From CAZEDU01 sp964511185 (GTDB taxonomy: Bacteria; Myxococcota; Myxococcia; Myxococcales; Myxococcaceae): DNA of 20,332 nucleotides. Positions 1 through 8,130 of the stretch are shown here, in pieces (position 1 is the first letter of the stretch; each line of letters starts with the position of its first letter). The notes beneath the pieces were generated by a model, which searched no databases, had not been told where the DNA came from, and saw nothing but the letters and a program-made list of their open reading frames with translations. The position numbers and the translations under genes were made by a program. The DNA is taken from NCBI GenBank assembly GCA_964511185.1, contig CAZEDU010000089.1, positions 1 to 20,332 of the forward strand, given 5' to 3'.

Positions 1-1
1 G

Positions 2-826
2 GCGGCGGTGGAGCTGGTGCGCAAGGTGTTCGACGGGCTGGCGGACAAGACCGTGCTCGTGGTCGGCGCCGGCGAGATGTCCGAGCTGGCGGCGCGCCAC
101 CTGCTGTCGGCGGGCGCGAGCAAGCTCTACGTGGTGAACCGGACCTTCGCGCGCGCGCAGGAGCTCGCCGCGCGGGTGACGGGCGAAGCGCGGCCGTTCG
201 AGGAGCTGCACGGGCTGCTGCTGCCCGCCGACGTCGTCATCTGCTCCACCGCCTCGCCCACGCCGCTCTTCACGCGCGGGAACGTGGGCGCCCACCTCAA
301 GGCCCGCAAGTTCCGGCCGCTGGTGATGGTCGACCTGGCGGTGCCGCGCGACATCGCCCCCGACGTCCACGCGCTCGAGGGCGTCTTCGCGTTCGACGTG
401 GACGACATCCAGCGCAACGTGGCGGAGAACTCGGCGGCGCGCGCGGCGGAGGCGGCCAAGGCCGAGCAGATCATCGCCGAGGAGCTGGCGCGGTTCATGC
501 GGGCGCGGGCGGTGCGCGACGGCGTGCCGGTGCTCGCGCAGCTCCGCGCCCGGGCCGAGCAGATCGCGCGGGCCGAGGTGGAGCGCACGCTCCAGAGCTT
601 GGGCGCCGAAGGGGTCTCGGAGAAGGCGCGCAAGAGCGTCGAGGCGATGGCGAACGCGATCGTCAACAAGCTGCTGCACCAGCCGACGGCGCGCCTGCGC
701 TCGGTCGGCCACGAGGACGCGCGGCTCGCGGAGGCGGCGGCGGAGCTGTTCGGGCTCGAGCCGTCGTCGAGCGAGAGGAACGAGCCTATCGACCCGATGC
801 TGGTGGTGAAGGGCGGGAAGCGGTGA
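2..826 (+). CDS. hemA: Glutamyl-tRNA reductase, 5'-truncated by window edge
   Basis: Glutamyl-tRNA reductase makes glutamate-1-semialdehyde from glutamyl-tRNA with NADPH, the first committed step of C5-pathway tetrapyrrole synthesis in the cytoplasm. Only the last 274 residues are visible; the family is usually about 420-430 residues, so the N-terminal catalytic domain with the active-site Cys lies outside the window. The reading frame is open from base 2, and the GTG at 8 is an internal Val, not a start. Seen here are the NADPH-binding Rossmann motif (GAGEMSELAARHL, about residues 22-34 of the visible part), the following VNRT segment, the VDLAVPRDI strand typical of the family, and the helical C-terminal dimerisation region. 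The stop codon overlaps the hemC start as GTGA, so the genes form an operon. Identification is firm; completeness cannot be judged. Confidence 0.95.
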   Translation, partial: AAVELVRKVFDGLADKTVLVVGAGEMSELAARHLLSAGASKLYVVNRTFARAQELAARVTGEARPFEELHGLLLPADVVICSTASPTPLFTRGNVGAHLKARKFRPLVMVDLAVPRDIAPDVHALEGVFAFDVDDIQRNVAENSAARAAEAAKAEQIIAEELARFMRARAVRDGVPVLAQLRARAEQIARAEVERTLQSLGAEGVSEKARKSVEAMANAIVNKLLHQPTARLRSVGHEDARLAEAAAELFGLEPSSSERNEPIDPMLVVKGGKR

Positions 827-1782
827 GCGCCTCGCTGTCGTCTCGCGGGCCGCTGCGCATCGCGACGCGAAAGAGCCCGCTGGCCCTCTGGCAGGCCCGG
901 CACATCGCCGACCGCATCCAACACGCCGCGCCGGACGTGACGGTGCAGCTCGTCGAGCTGACCACCGAAGGGGACCGGTTCCTCTCGGGCCCGCTGTCGC
1001 AGGTCGGCGGGAAAGGGCTGTTCGTCAAAGAGGTGGAGCAGGCGGTCTTGTCCGGCGCGGCCGACCTGGCGGTGCACTCGCTCAAGGACATGACCTCGAC
1101 GATGCCGGAGGGGCTGACCTTGGGCGCGTTGCCCGAGCGCGAGGATCCGCGGGACGCGTGGGTGAGCCACGCGGGCACGCCGCTGGACGCGCTGCCGTCG
1201 GGCGCGCAGGTCGGCACGTCCTCGCTGCGCCGGGCGTGTCAGCTCCTGGCGCGCAGGCCCGATCTCCAGACGGTCTCGATTCGCGGCAACGTGCAGACCC
1301 GGCTCGAGAAGGCGAAGGCCTTGGCGGGCACCGTCTTGGCGCATGCGGGGCTCAAGCGGCTCGCGCTGCAGTCGGTGGTCACCGAGGTGCTCGCGCCGGA
1401 GGTCAGCCTGCCCGCGATCGGCCAAGGCATCCTCGCGGTGCAGTGCCGCGCGTCGGACGAGGCGCTCCTCGCCGTGCTCTCCCGGCTCGACCACGCGCCC
1501 ACGCGCGCGGCCGCGACGGCCGAGCGCGCGCTGCTCAAAGGGCTCGAGGGCGGCTGCACGGTGCCGCTCGCGGGCTACGCCACCCTCGAGGCGAACGGCG
1601 CGCTGAGGCTCCGCGGGCTGGTGGGCCGCCCGGACGGGTCCCTGGTGATTCGAGGCGAGCGGGTGGGGCCGGCCTCCTCGGGCGCGCAGATGGGCGAGGC
1701 GCTGGCCTCAGAGCTGCTGGCGCGCGGGGGAGCTCGCATCCTCGCGTCGTTCGGACATTCCAACCAGGTGCCTGAGTCGTGA
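823..1782 (+). CDS. hemC: Porphobilinogen deaminase (hydroxymethylbilane synthase)
   Basis: Condenses four porphobilinogen units into hydroxymethylbilane in the cytoplasm. The 319-residue length is normal for the family. Diagnostic segments are in order: LRIATRKSPLALWQA near the N-terminus, TTEGDR, GKGLFVKEVEQA followed by DLAVHSLKDM (the Asp-containing catalytic loop), GTSSLRR and IRGNVQTRL (cofactor and substrate-binding arginines), LPAIGQG, and GGCTVPL, where Cys245 is the expected attachment site of the dipyrromethane cofactor. The GTG start at 823 overlaps the hemA stop by four bases, and its own stop overlaps the hemD start in the same way, implying translational coupling. No key residue appears to be missing. 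Confidence 0.97.
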   Translation: MSASLSSRGPLRIATRKSPLALWQARHIADRIQHAAPDVTVQLVELTTEGDRFLSGPLSQVGGKGLFVKEVEQAVLSGAADLAVHSLKDMTSTMPEGLTLGALPEREDPRDAWVSHAGTPLDALPSGAQVGTSSLRRACQLLARRPDLQTVSIRGNVQTRLEKAKALAGTVLAHAGLKRLALQSVVTEVLAPEVSLPAIGQGILAVQCRASDEALLAVLSRLDHAPTRAAATAERALLKGLEGGCTVPLAGYATLEANGALRLRGLVGRPDGSLVIRGERVGPASSGAQMGEALASELLARGGARILASFGHSNQVPES

Positions 1783-2561
1783 GCGGCGACGCGCGGTTGA
1801 ACGGCGTGCGTGTCTTGCTGACGCGGCCGAAAGACCGCGTGCAAGAGCTGCAGTTCCTGCTCGAGGACGAAGGGGCCGAGGTGCTGGCGCTGCCGATGCT
1901 GGAGCTGGTGCCTCCGGACGACACGCGGCCGCTCGAGTCCGCCGTGGAGCACGTCCACCGGTACCGCTGGGTGCTGTTCACCAGCCCCGCGGCCGTGCAC
2001 GCCCTGGTCGAGGCGGCGCGCCAGGCGGGCAGCATCGACCGGCTGAGGAAGGTCCGCATCGGGGTGGTGGGTCCGCAGACCGCGCTGGCGTGTCAGTCGC
2101 TGCAGCTGCCGGTCGCGGTCGAAGCGGCGCAGCGCACCGGCGAAGGGCTGTACGAGGCGATTCGCCAAGAGCTCGACGCGAGCGACGAGGTCCTGTTGCC
2201 CGCCGCGCAGGAAGGCCGGCGGGAGCTCAAGGAAACGCTCGAGGAGCATGGCGTGCAGGTGACGTGGGTGGCCGCGTACAGGAGCGAGAGCCGGCCGCTC
2301 GAGCCGGCCATCCTCTTCGCGCTGCGCGACCGGCCGGCGGACGTCATCGTCTTCGCCTCCCCGCGCACGGCGGAGGCGTTCCTCGAGAGCACGCAGGCGG
2401 AAGGCGCGGAGTGGGTCCGCCGCGCCAAGCTGGTCGCCATTGGCCCCACGACGGCGCGCGGGCTGGACGCGCTGGGGTTGACGGCCGCGGCGGTGGCCGA
2501 AGAGCCGACCCCCAGCGGCCTGGTGGAGGCGGTCGTCCGGGCGGTGGGGGCTTCGCGGTGA
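1779..2561 (+). CDS. hemD: Uroporphyrinogen-III synthase
   Basis: Cyclises hydroxymethylbilane to uroporphyrinogen III with inversion of ring D. The protein has 260 residues, usual for the family, whose sequences are weakly conserved. Recognisable pieces are VLLTRPKDR at the N-terminus, the WVLFTSPAAVHAL segment of the first domain, IGVVGPQTA, a central VAAYRSE hinge-like segment, DVIVFASPRTAEAF of the second domain and VAIGPTTARGLDALG near the C-terminus. Order directly after hemC and the GTGA overlap at 1779-1782 support the assignment. Its stop again overlaps the start of the next gene, a secreted protease not known to act in heme synthesis. Confidence 0.93.
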   Translation: MSGDARLNGVRVLLTRPKDRVQELQFLLEDEGAEVLALPMLELVPPDDTRPLESAVEHVHRYRWVLFTSPAAVHALVEAARQAGSIDRLRKVRIGVVGPQTALACQSLQLPVAVEAAQRTGEGLYEAIRQELDASDEVLLPAAQEGRRELKETLEEHGVQVTWVAAYRSESRPLEPAILFALRDRPADVIVFASPRTAEAFLESTQAEGAEWVRRAKLVAIGPTTARGLDALGLTAAAVAEEPTPSGLVEAVVRAVGASR

Positions 2562-4198
2562 ACGCCCTCGGGGTGACGGTGTTGCTCGTCACCGCCGCGG
2601 CTCCCAACTACCTGCCTTTCAAGATGCTGCACAGCGACGCCGACCCGTTCGCGTTCTACGTCGACGCGCGCGCGCAGAGCCCCGCGGGCTTGCCGCTCGC
2701 GGAGGTGCTCTCCGCGAGCGAGGCCGCATGGCGGCGGTGGGACGAGGTCCCGTGCGCGGCGACGGCGATGGTGTCGTTGGGACCGACCTCGACCGCGCCC
2801 GACGCGTACGACGGCGTGAACGTCAGCACCCTCTGGGTGACGAGCGCGAGCGACCCGGCGTACGACGACATCCTGGCGGGCGGTGCGGCGGCCGCCGCGG
2901 CGGTGCCGGTCGCGTACGCCGGCGTGCTCGAGCAGTGCGACGTGTTCGTGAACGCGGTCGACTTTCAGTGGAGCACCGCCGCCGTGACGCCGCCGGGCGC
3001 GTTGGACGTCGAGTCGCTCGTGCTGCACGAGGCCGGGCATTGTCAGGGGCTCGACCACTCGTTCGAGGATCCGGCGGAGGTGATGTACCCGATCGCGCCG
3101 CTCGGCGCGGCCCGGCGCGCCTTGAGCGCGAACGACATCGCCGCGCTGTGCGCCCGCTACCCGGTCGAAGGCGCGGTCGGCTCGCCCTGCTCGTCGGACG
3201 GCGGCTGCGTTGCGTCGGGCCATCGCTGCGCGGCGCAGCGCTACTGCACGCGGCCTTGCTCCGCGCAGGCGCCTTGCGAGGCGCCCTTCGTCTGCGCGCG
3301 CTCGGATCTGTTCACGGCGGACGGCGGCTCGGTGTGTCTGGCGCCGGACGCCACCGTGGTGGCGGTCGGAAAGCCCTGCTCGCAGCCGGGCGACTGTGGC
3401 GCGGCCGGGACGTGCGTGCTGCCCAGCGCGGCCCCGTCCGGCCGAACACGGTGGCAGGCCGGCTACTGCACGATGTCGTGCGGGGCGGACGGTGACTGCC
3501 CCGCCGACGCGTCCTGCGGCGAGATCGACGGGCAGACGCGCTGCCTCAAGCGCTGCCGCGAGGGCACCGGCGACTGTCGCCCTGGCTATGCGTGCTCGAC
3601 CGGCCCCACGGGGCGTGACGCCGTCTGCGCGCCAGAGTGCGGCGGCTCGATGGATTGTGAGGCGGGGCAGACGTGCCGCGCGTGCGGCGAGGCGTGCGTG
3701 CGCGTGCAGAGCGCCGCCGGCGAGCTGGGAGCCCCCTGCGCGACCCCCGCGACCTGCGGGGAAGGGCAGGTCTGCGCGCTCTCGCTCGATGGAGGCCCGG
3801 GGGTCTGCGCGCGCTCGTGCGCGCTGGCGTGCTTGCCGTGTCCGGATGGCGCCGCGTGCCTGCCGGCCGGGCCGCGGGGGGCGCTCCTCTGCTTGCAGCG
3901 CTGCACGGCGGGCACGTGCGCGCCCGGTCTGCGCTGTGCCTCCCTCGCGGGCGGGAGCGGGTGCGTCCCGGGGTGTCAGGGCGATCTGGACTGTCCGGTG
4001 GGGACCGCCTGCGCCGGCGGGGAGTGCGTCGACCCGACGTCGCGCGCGGATGGAGGCGAGGCGCCGGCCCCCGCGCCCAGGACCCCGACCGGCTGTGGGT
4101 GCGGCGCGGCGCCCGCTCCGTCCGTCCTGCTCGCGCTCTTCGCTCTGTTCTTGGCTCGGCCCCGACGCGCGAAGGGCGGGCGGGCAGGGGGGCGCTAG
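2558..4198 (+). CDS. Secreted matrixin-type metalloprotease, Cys-rich, MYXO-CTERM-like tail
   Basis: A 546-residue exported protein. A short hydrophobic N-terminus (NALGVTVLLVTAAAP) can serve as a signal peptide although it lacks the usual positive charge. The zinc motif HEAGHCQGLDH at residues 157-167 fits HExxHxxGxxH of the metzincin/matrixin peptidases, and Met176 in EVMYP fits the Met-turn. From about residue 207 to 490 the protein is Cys-rich, with repeated units of the C-x-R-x-C and C-x-x-G-x-x-C kind seen in many myxobacterial surface proteins. It ends, residues 512-546, with Gly-Cys-Gly-Cys, a hydrophobic stretch and a basic tail, resembling the MYXO-CTERM sorting signal, so surface anchoring or processing is likely. 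The frame is open upstream of 2558, but only from there does it read as an exported protein; the GTG there overlaps the hemD stop. Substrate is unknown. Confidence 0.85.
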   Translation: MNALGVTVLLVTAAAPNYLPFKMLHSDADPFAFYVDARAQSPAGLPLAEVLSASEAAWRRWDEVPCAATAMVSLGPTSTAPDAYDGVNVSTLWVTSASDPAYDDILAGGAAAAAAVPVAYAGVLEQCDVFVNAVDFQWSTAAVTPPGALDVESLVLHEAGHCQGLDHSFEDPAEVMYPIAPLGAARRALSANDIAALCARYPVEGAVGSPCSSDGGCVASGHRCAAQRYCTRPCSAQAPCEAPFVCARSDLFTADGGSVCLAPDATVVAVGKPCSQPGDCGAAGTCVLPSAAPSGRTRWQAGYCTMSCGADGDCPADASCGEIDGQTRCLKRCREGTGDCRPGYACSTGPTGRDAVCAPECGGSMDCEAGQTCRACGEACVRVQSAAGELGAPCATPATCGEGQVCALSLDGGPGVCARSCALACLPCPDGAACLPAGPRGALLCLQRCTAGTCAPGLRCASLAGGSGCVPGCQGDLDCPVGTACAGGECVDPTSRADGGEAPAPAPRTPTGCGCGAAPAPSVLLALFALFLARPRRAKGGRAGGR

Positions 4199-4233
4199 GC
4201 GTTCTCGGGCTGCCCAGCGCGGCCGCGGCGACC

Positions 4234-4239
4234 CATATT
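4234..4239 (+). promoter_or_regulatory. Possible -10 box upstream of the asmA-like gene
   Basis: CATATT is the most AT-rich hexamer in this GC-rich 71-base gap and lies 30 bases before the ATG at 4270. A poor -35 candidate (TGCCCA, 4211-4216) lies 17 bases upstream. This would allow separate transcription from the hem cluster, but the match is weak. Confidence 0.2.
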
Positions 4240-4269
4240 TCCTCGCCTTCGAGCGCGAGGACAACGCGG

Positions 4270-6153
4270 ATGGGACGAAGAGGATGGCGCATCGCACTCG
4301 GCGTCGCGGCGGTGCTCGCGGCTCTGCTCGTGTCGGCCGGCGGCGTCATCGCACTGAACGCGGATCGAATCGCCGCGGCGGTCACGGAGAGGAAGCTGCC
4401 GGAGTGGTCCGAGCGCCTCGGCCGCGAGGTGACGCTCGAGCGCGTGGACATCCACGTCTTCCCCTGGCCGCGCGCCGAGCTCATCCAGCTCCAGGTCGCC
4501 GGCGCGCCCGGTGAGCCGGTGCTGCTCCAGTCGCCACGCGCGGAGCTCTCCCTTCGCCTGTGGCCGCTGCTGAGCTCGTTCGGAAGGGAGGTTCAGATCC
4601 GCGCGGTCGAGCTGCAGGGCACCGAGTTGACGCTGGTGCGGCGCGGCGAGGGGCAGTGGTCCTACCAGGACTTGATGAAGCGCGCGCCGGCTGGGGAGAG
4701 GGGAGCGGCGCGCTCGATCGAGATCGCGCGGGTCGAGATCGAGGACGCCCGGCTGACGATCGTCGATCGCGCGCGCCGCGTGACGCTGACCCACATCGAC
4801 GGCACCGCGTCGAACATCGAAGATCGAAAGCCGTTCGACGTTCGCCTGCGCGCGGCGTTCGCTTCCGAGCGCCAGAACCTCGCCGCCACGCTTCGGGTCG
4901 ATCCGGCGGACAACCCGACGGGCGCGCTGGCGTTCGAAGGGGACGTGTCGCTCGACCGGGCCGACCTGGGCACGCTTCAGGGGCTCTTGCCCGCCAAGCA
5001 CGAAGCGCTGGTGAAGCAGGGGACCCTCTCCCTCACGTCGTACGTCTCGAAGCGGTCGCAGACGCCAGACAGCCCCATTCACCTCGACATCCGCCAGCTG
5101 GCGATCGAAGGGCCTGGCGTTCGGCTGGGCGGGAGCGCGCGCGTCCGAACCGAGCCGTTGAACGTGACGTTCGCCCTGACGGGAGAGCGGCTCGATCTCG
5201 ACCAACTCCTGGGCCGGAGGTCGGATGAGGCGCATGCGCCCCGCGGGAGGGCCGGCGCTGCCCGCGCGAGAAAGAAGCTCGGGGCCGCGAGCGTGTCCGG
5301 CACGCTGTCACTCGACGAGGTTCGGCGCGGGAAGCTGGTCTTCACGCAGCTGGATGCGCGCACCACGCTCTCGGAAGGCGTGCTGCGGTTGGATCAGGCC
5401 ACCGCGCGCTTGTTCGGGGGGCAGGTCGAGCTGAGCGGCACGACGGTGGACCTCACCGCGCCGCTCCCCGCGTGGCGCATGCGGGCGCGCGCGCAGAGCA
5501 TCGACCTGGGGCAGGCGATGCAGGCCTTCACCGCGCATCGGCCGATCGACGGCAGGGCGACGGTGGGCTTGGACCTGTCTGGCGCTGGGACCGACTGGAG
5601 CGCCATCCGCGACAAGGTCACCGGCTCGGGCTCGTTCCTCATCGAGCAAGGCGCGCTGCGGATGGGTGTGAACGAGCAGGTGCTGGGCGCGATTCGTCAG
5701 GCGGCGGCCGTGCTCGAGAAGCCGGGCGCGGCGGAGCGCACCGAAGCGCTCGCCACGACCGAGCTTCGCGACGTCGGCGGCCAGTTCCGGATCGAGCAGG
5801 GCTGGCTCCAGCTGTCGCGGCCCTTGCGCGTCTCGCTGCCCGCCGGCGAGGCATCGCTGGGCGGCAGAATCTCGCTCGCGCGCGAGCTCGATCTTCGGGG
5901 CGAGCTGGCCTTGTCACCCGCCGTCGTCTCGTCGGCGACAGGGGGGCAGCTCGTGCCGCGCCGCCCCGTGCCGGTGCCGCTGGTCGTCCGCGGCGCGGTG
6001 ACCGAGCCCCAGGTCGAGATCGCGCTCAGCGCGGCAGAGCTCGGGCGCGCGCTGCTCGGGGCCCCCGGGTCCGACGAGGTCGAAGCGCTGAAGGACAAGG
6101 CGCGCCGAGAGGTCCAAGGTCGCTTCAAGAACCTGCTCGACCGCGCGCGATAG
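4270..6153 (+). CDS. AsmA-family envelope protein
   Basis: A 627-residue protein with one N-terminal membrane segment (about residues 7-29, after basic MGRRGWR) and a long periplasmic part rich in amphipathic beta strands. The start resembles AsmA proteins: an LNADRIAAAV helix after the membrane segment, a lysine/arginine-rich stretch, then VTLERVDIHVFPWPRAELIQLQV, comparable to the family pattern of an early strand followed by an F-P-x-P-like turn. The C-terminal third (GSFLIEQGALRMG, then ALSPAVVS and a VRGAVTEPQVEI segment) matches the AsmA C-terminal region. AsmA-like proteins are related to bridge-like lipid transport proteins of the envelope; a role in phospholipid or outer-membrane homeostasis is inferred. 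The ATG at 4270 has a GAGG ribosome site at 4257-4260. A 71-base gap separates it from the protease gene. Confidence 0.85.
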   Translation: MGRRGWRIALGVAAVLAALLVSAGGVIALNADRIAAAVTERKLPEWSERLGREVTLERVDIHVFPWPRAELIQLQVAGAPGEPVLLQSPRAELSLRLWPLLSSFGREVQIRAVELQGTELTLVRRGEGQWSYQDLMKRAPAGERGAARSIEIARVEIEDARLTIVDRARRVTLTHIDGTASNIEDRKPFDVRLRAAFASERQNLAATLRVDPADNPTGALAFEGDVSLDRADLGTLQGLLPAKHEALVKQGTLSLTSYVSKRSQTPDSPIHLDIRQLAIEGPGVRLGGSARVRTEPLNVTFALTGERLDLDQLLGRRSDEAHAPRGRAGAARARKKLGAASVSGTLSLDEVRRGKLVFTQLDARTTLSEGVLRLDQATARLFGGQVELSGTTVDLTAPLPAWRMRARAQSIDLGQAMQAFTAHRPIDGRATVGLDLSGAGTDWSAIRDKVTGSGSFLIEQGALRMGVNEQVLGAIRQAAAVLEKPGAAERTEALATTELRDVGGQFRIEQGWLQLSRPLRVSLPAGEASLGGRISLARELDLRGELALSPAVVSSATGGQLVPRRPVPVPLVVRGAVTEPQVEIALSAAELGRALLGAPGSDEVEALKDKARREVQGRFKNLLDRAR

Positions 6154-6163
6154 CGGGTAGGTG

Positions 6164-6178
6164 GGTGTGCCACACGCC
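6164..6178 (+). terminator. Hairpin after the asmA-like gene, no U-tract
   Basis: GGTGTG and CACGCC form a six-pair stem (one G-U pair) closed by a CCA triloop, ten bases after the asmA-like stop. No run of T follows, so it is not a classical intrinsic terminator; it could mark an RNA 3' end or be incidental in GC-rich DNA. Confidence 0.25.
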
Positions 6179-6207
6179 ATGAAGGCGAGCCGCCGGCTCA
6201 AGAGCGC

Positions 6208-6213
6208 TATTCT
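6208..6213 (+). promoter_or_regulatory. -10-like hexamer just before the GspE-type gene
   Basis: TATTCT (four of six consensus bases) ends eight bases before the ATG at 6222. Transcription would start at or next to the start codon, giving a leaderless or nearly leaderless mRNA. A GGGAG at 6215-6219 is only two bases from the ATG, too close to act as a normal ribosome site. No convincing -35 box is seen. Confidence 0.35.
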
Positions 6214-6221
6214 CGGGAGCG

Positions 6222-8075
6222 ATGGCTCTCCCGAAAGCGACCGCGCCGGTGGCGCCCGTGCCGGCGACGATGGCCGGCGGAGTGACCCAGTCGCGCGGTG
6301 ACTTCACCACCGCGTTGGTCGTGGACGTTCTCGTCCGCGCGGGGGCGCTGTCGGCCGACCAGGGGCACGAGCTGCTCGCGAAGGAAGGGGCGGCGCGCGC
6401 GCGGGTGCTGAAGACGGTCGGCGGCAAGGCGGCGGCGCGCTACGACGTGTCGCCGGTCGAGATCGTCGCCGCGTTCCAGATAGCCCTGCCCGGCACGCGC
6501 GGCGAGGTGCTCGATCAGGATCGCGTCACCGAGATCCTCGCGCGCGCGGTGGGCATGCAGTACCGGAAGATCGACCCGCTCAAGCTCGACATGGCGCTCG
6601 CGACGCGCACCCTCTCGCGCCCGTATGCGCAGCGGCACGTGGTGCTGCCGCTCGAGCGCGGCGCGGGGCGGCTCCTGGTCGCCGTCGCCAACCCGTTCGA
6701 CCGCGAGCTCTTCGAGGCGGTGTCGCGGCTCGCGGGCATGCCGGTCGAGCCGGTGCTGTCGGCCAAGGGCGACATCCTCAAGGCGATCGCCGACATCTAC
6801 GGCTTCAAGAAGACGATCGCGAAGGCCGCCGACGACTACGGCGCGGGCTCGCAGATCCAGAACTTCGAGCAGCTCGTGTCGCTCTCCGGCACGCAGGAGC
6901 TGGAGGCGTCCGACAAGCCCGTCGTCCAGGCCGTCGACTATTTGCTGCGCTACGCGTTCGACAACCGCGCGTCGGACATTCACATCGAGCCGCGGCGCGA
7001 GGCGTCGATCGTGCGGCTGCGCATCGACGGCGTGCTGCACCCGGTGTACACGCTGCCAGGCGGCGTGCACGCGCCCATCGCCTCGCGCGTGAAGATGCTC
7101 TCGCGCATGGACATCTCGGAGAAGCGCAAGCCGCAAGACGGCCGCATCAAGACCGAGCGGGAAGGGCGCGAGGTCGAGCTCCGCGTCTCGTCGCTGCCCA
7201 CCGCGTTCGGCGAGAAGATCGTCATTCGTATCTTCGACCCCGAGACGCTGGTGCAAGACATCGCCCAGCTGGGGTTCGAGTCCGACGAGAAGGCGCTCTT
7301 CGAGTCGTGGATCGATCAGCCGCACGGCTTGATCCTGGTCACCGGCCCCACCGGCAGCGGCAAGACGACCACGCTCTACTCCGCGCTCAAGGCGCTCGCC
7401 GGCCCGGACGTCAACGTCACCACCATCGAAGATCCGATCGAAATGGTGTGGGAGCAGTTCAACCAGGTCCAGGTGCAGCCGAAGATCGGCCTCGACTTCG
7501 CCGGAGCGCTCCGCCACATCCTTCGCCAGGACCCGGACATCATCATGGTCGGCGAGATCCGCGACCCCGAGACCGCCGAGAACGCGATTCAGGCGGCGCT
7601 CACCGGCCACCTGGTGCTGTCCACCTTGCACACCAACGACGCCGCGGGCGCGGTGAGCCGCATGAAGGACCTGGGCGTGCCGCCGTTCCTGCTCGCCTCG
7701 TCGCTCCTCGGCGTGATGGCGCAGCGGCTCTTGCGGCGCGTCTGCAGCCAGTGCGCGGTCGACAGCCCGCTCAGCGCCGACGAGCTGGTCGCGCTCGCCA
7801 CCCCGATTCCGCTGGTGGCCACCGGGACGCGGCCCCTGCGCGGTACCGGCTGCGTGCGCTGCCGCGGCACGGGCTACTTCGGCCGCACCGGCGTCTTCGA
7901 GATGCTGCCGGTCACCCCCGAGGTGCGTGACCTGATCTCCGCGAGCGCGCCGCTGGCGAACATCGTCGAGCGCGCCAAGAAGGCCGGCATGCGCACCCTG
8001 AGAGAAGCGGGCGCTCGAAAGCTCGCGCAGGGGCTCACCTCGTTCGACGAGGTGATGCGCATGACTGGCGCTTGA
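6222..8075 (+). CDS. GspE/PilB-family secretion or type IV pilus ATPase
   Basis: A 617-residue hexameric ATPase of the type II secretion/type IV pilus assembly group, acting at the cytoplasmic face of the inner membrane. Seen in order: an N-terminal GspE/MshEN-like domain (about residues 30-195), the Asp box SDIHIEPRRE (251-260), Walker A GPTGSGKT (375-382), Walker B IIMVGEIRDPE (440-450), the His box LTGHLVLSTLHT (460-471), and a zinc site formed by Cys508, Cys511, Cys544 and Cys547. All catalytic motifs are intact. The four cysteines fit GspE and many PilB proteins, so the two cannot be separated from sequence alone. No pilin, GspF/PilC, or secretin gene is in the window. The ATG at 6222 is preceded by a -10-like hexamer rather than a spaced ribosome site; an internal ATG at 6270 is an alternative start. 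Confidence 0.92.
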   Translation: MALPKATAPVAPVPATMAGGVTQSRGDFTTALVVDVLVRAGALSADQGHELLAKEGAARARVLKTVGGKAAARYDVSPVEIVAAFQIALPGTRGEVLDQDRVTEILARAVGMQYRKIDPLKLDMALATRTLSRPYAQRHVVLPLERGAGRLLVAVANPFDRELFEAVSRLAGMPVEPVLSAKGDILKAIADIYGFKKTIAKAADDYGAGSQIQNFEQLVSLSGTQELEASDKPVVQAVDYLLRYAFDNRASDIHIEPRREASIVRLRIDGVLHPVYTLPGGVHAPIASRVKMLSRMDISEKRKPQDGRIKTEREGREVELRVSSLPTAFGEKIVIRIFDPETLVQDIAQLGFESDEKALFESWIDQPHGLILVTGPTGSGKTTTLYSALKALAGPDVNVTTIEDPIEMVWEQFNQVQVQPKIGLDFAGALRHILRQDPDIIMVGEIRDPETAENAIQAALTGHLVLSTLHTNDAAGAVSRMKDLGVPPFLLASSLLGVMAQRLLRRVCSQCAVDSPLSADELVALATPIPLVATGTRPLRGTGCVRCRGTGYFGRTGVFEMLPVTPEVRDLISASAPLANIVERAKKAGMRTLREAGARKLAQGLTSFDEVMRMTGA

Positions 8076-8130
8076 GCGGCCCTTCGTCCGGCCGGCCCAG
8101 GCTTGCCCTCGCGCGCGAACGGTGCGACGA

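Noticed and set aside
2090..2557. Extension of the metalloprotease frame upstream of 2558
   Set aside because: It runs inside hemD, encodes Arg/Gly/Ala-rich sequence with no signal character, and the GTG at 2558 gives an export signal and the same overlap type as the other operon junctions.
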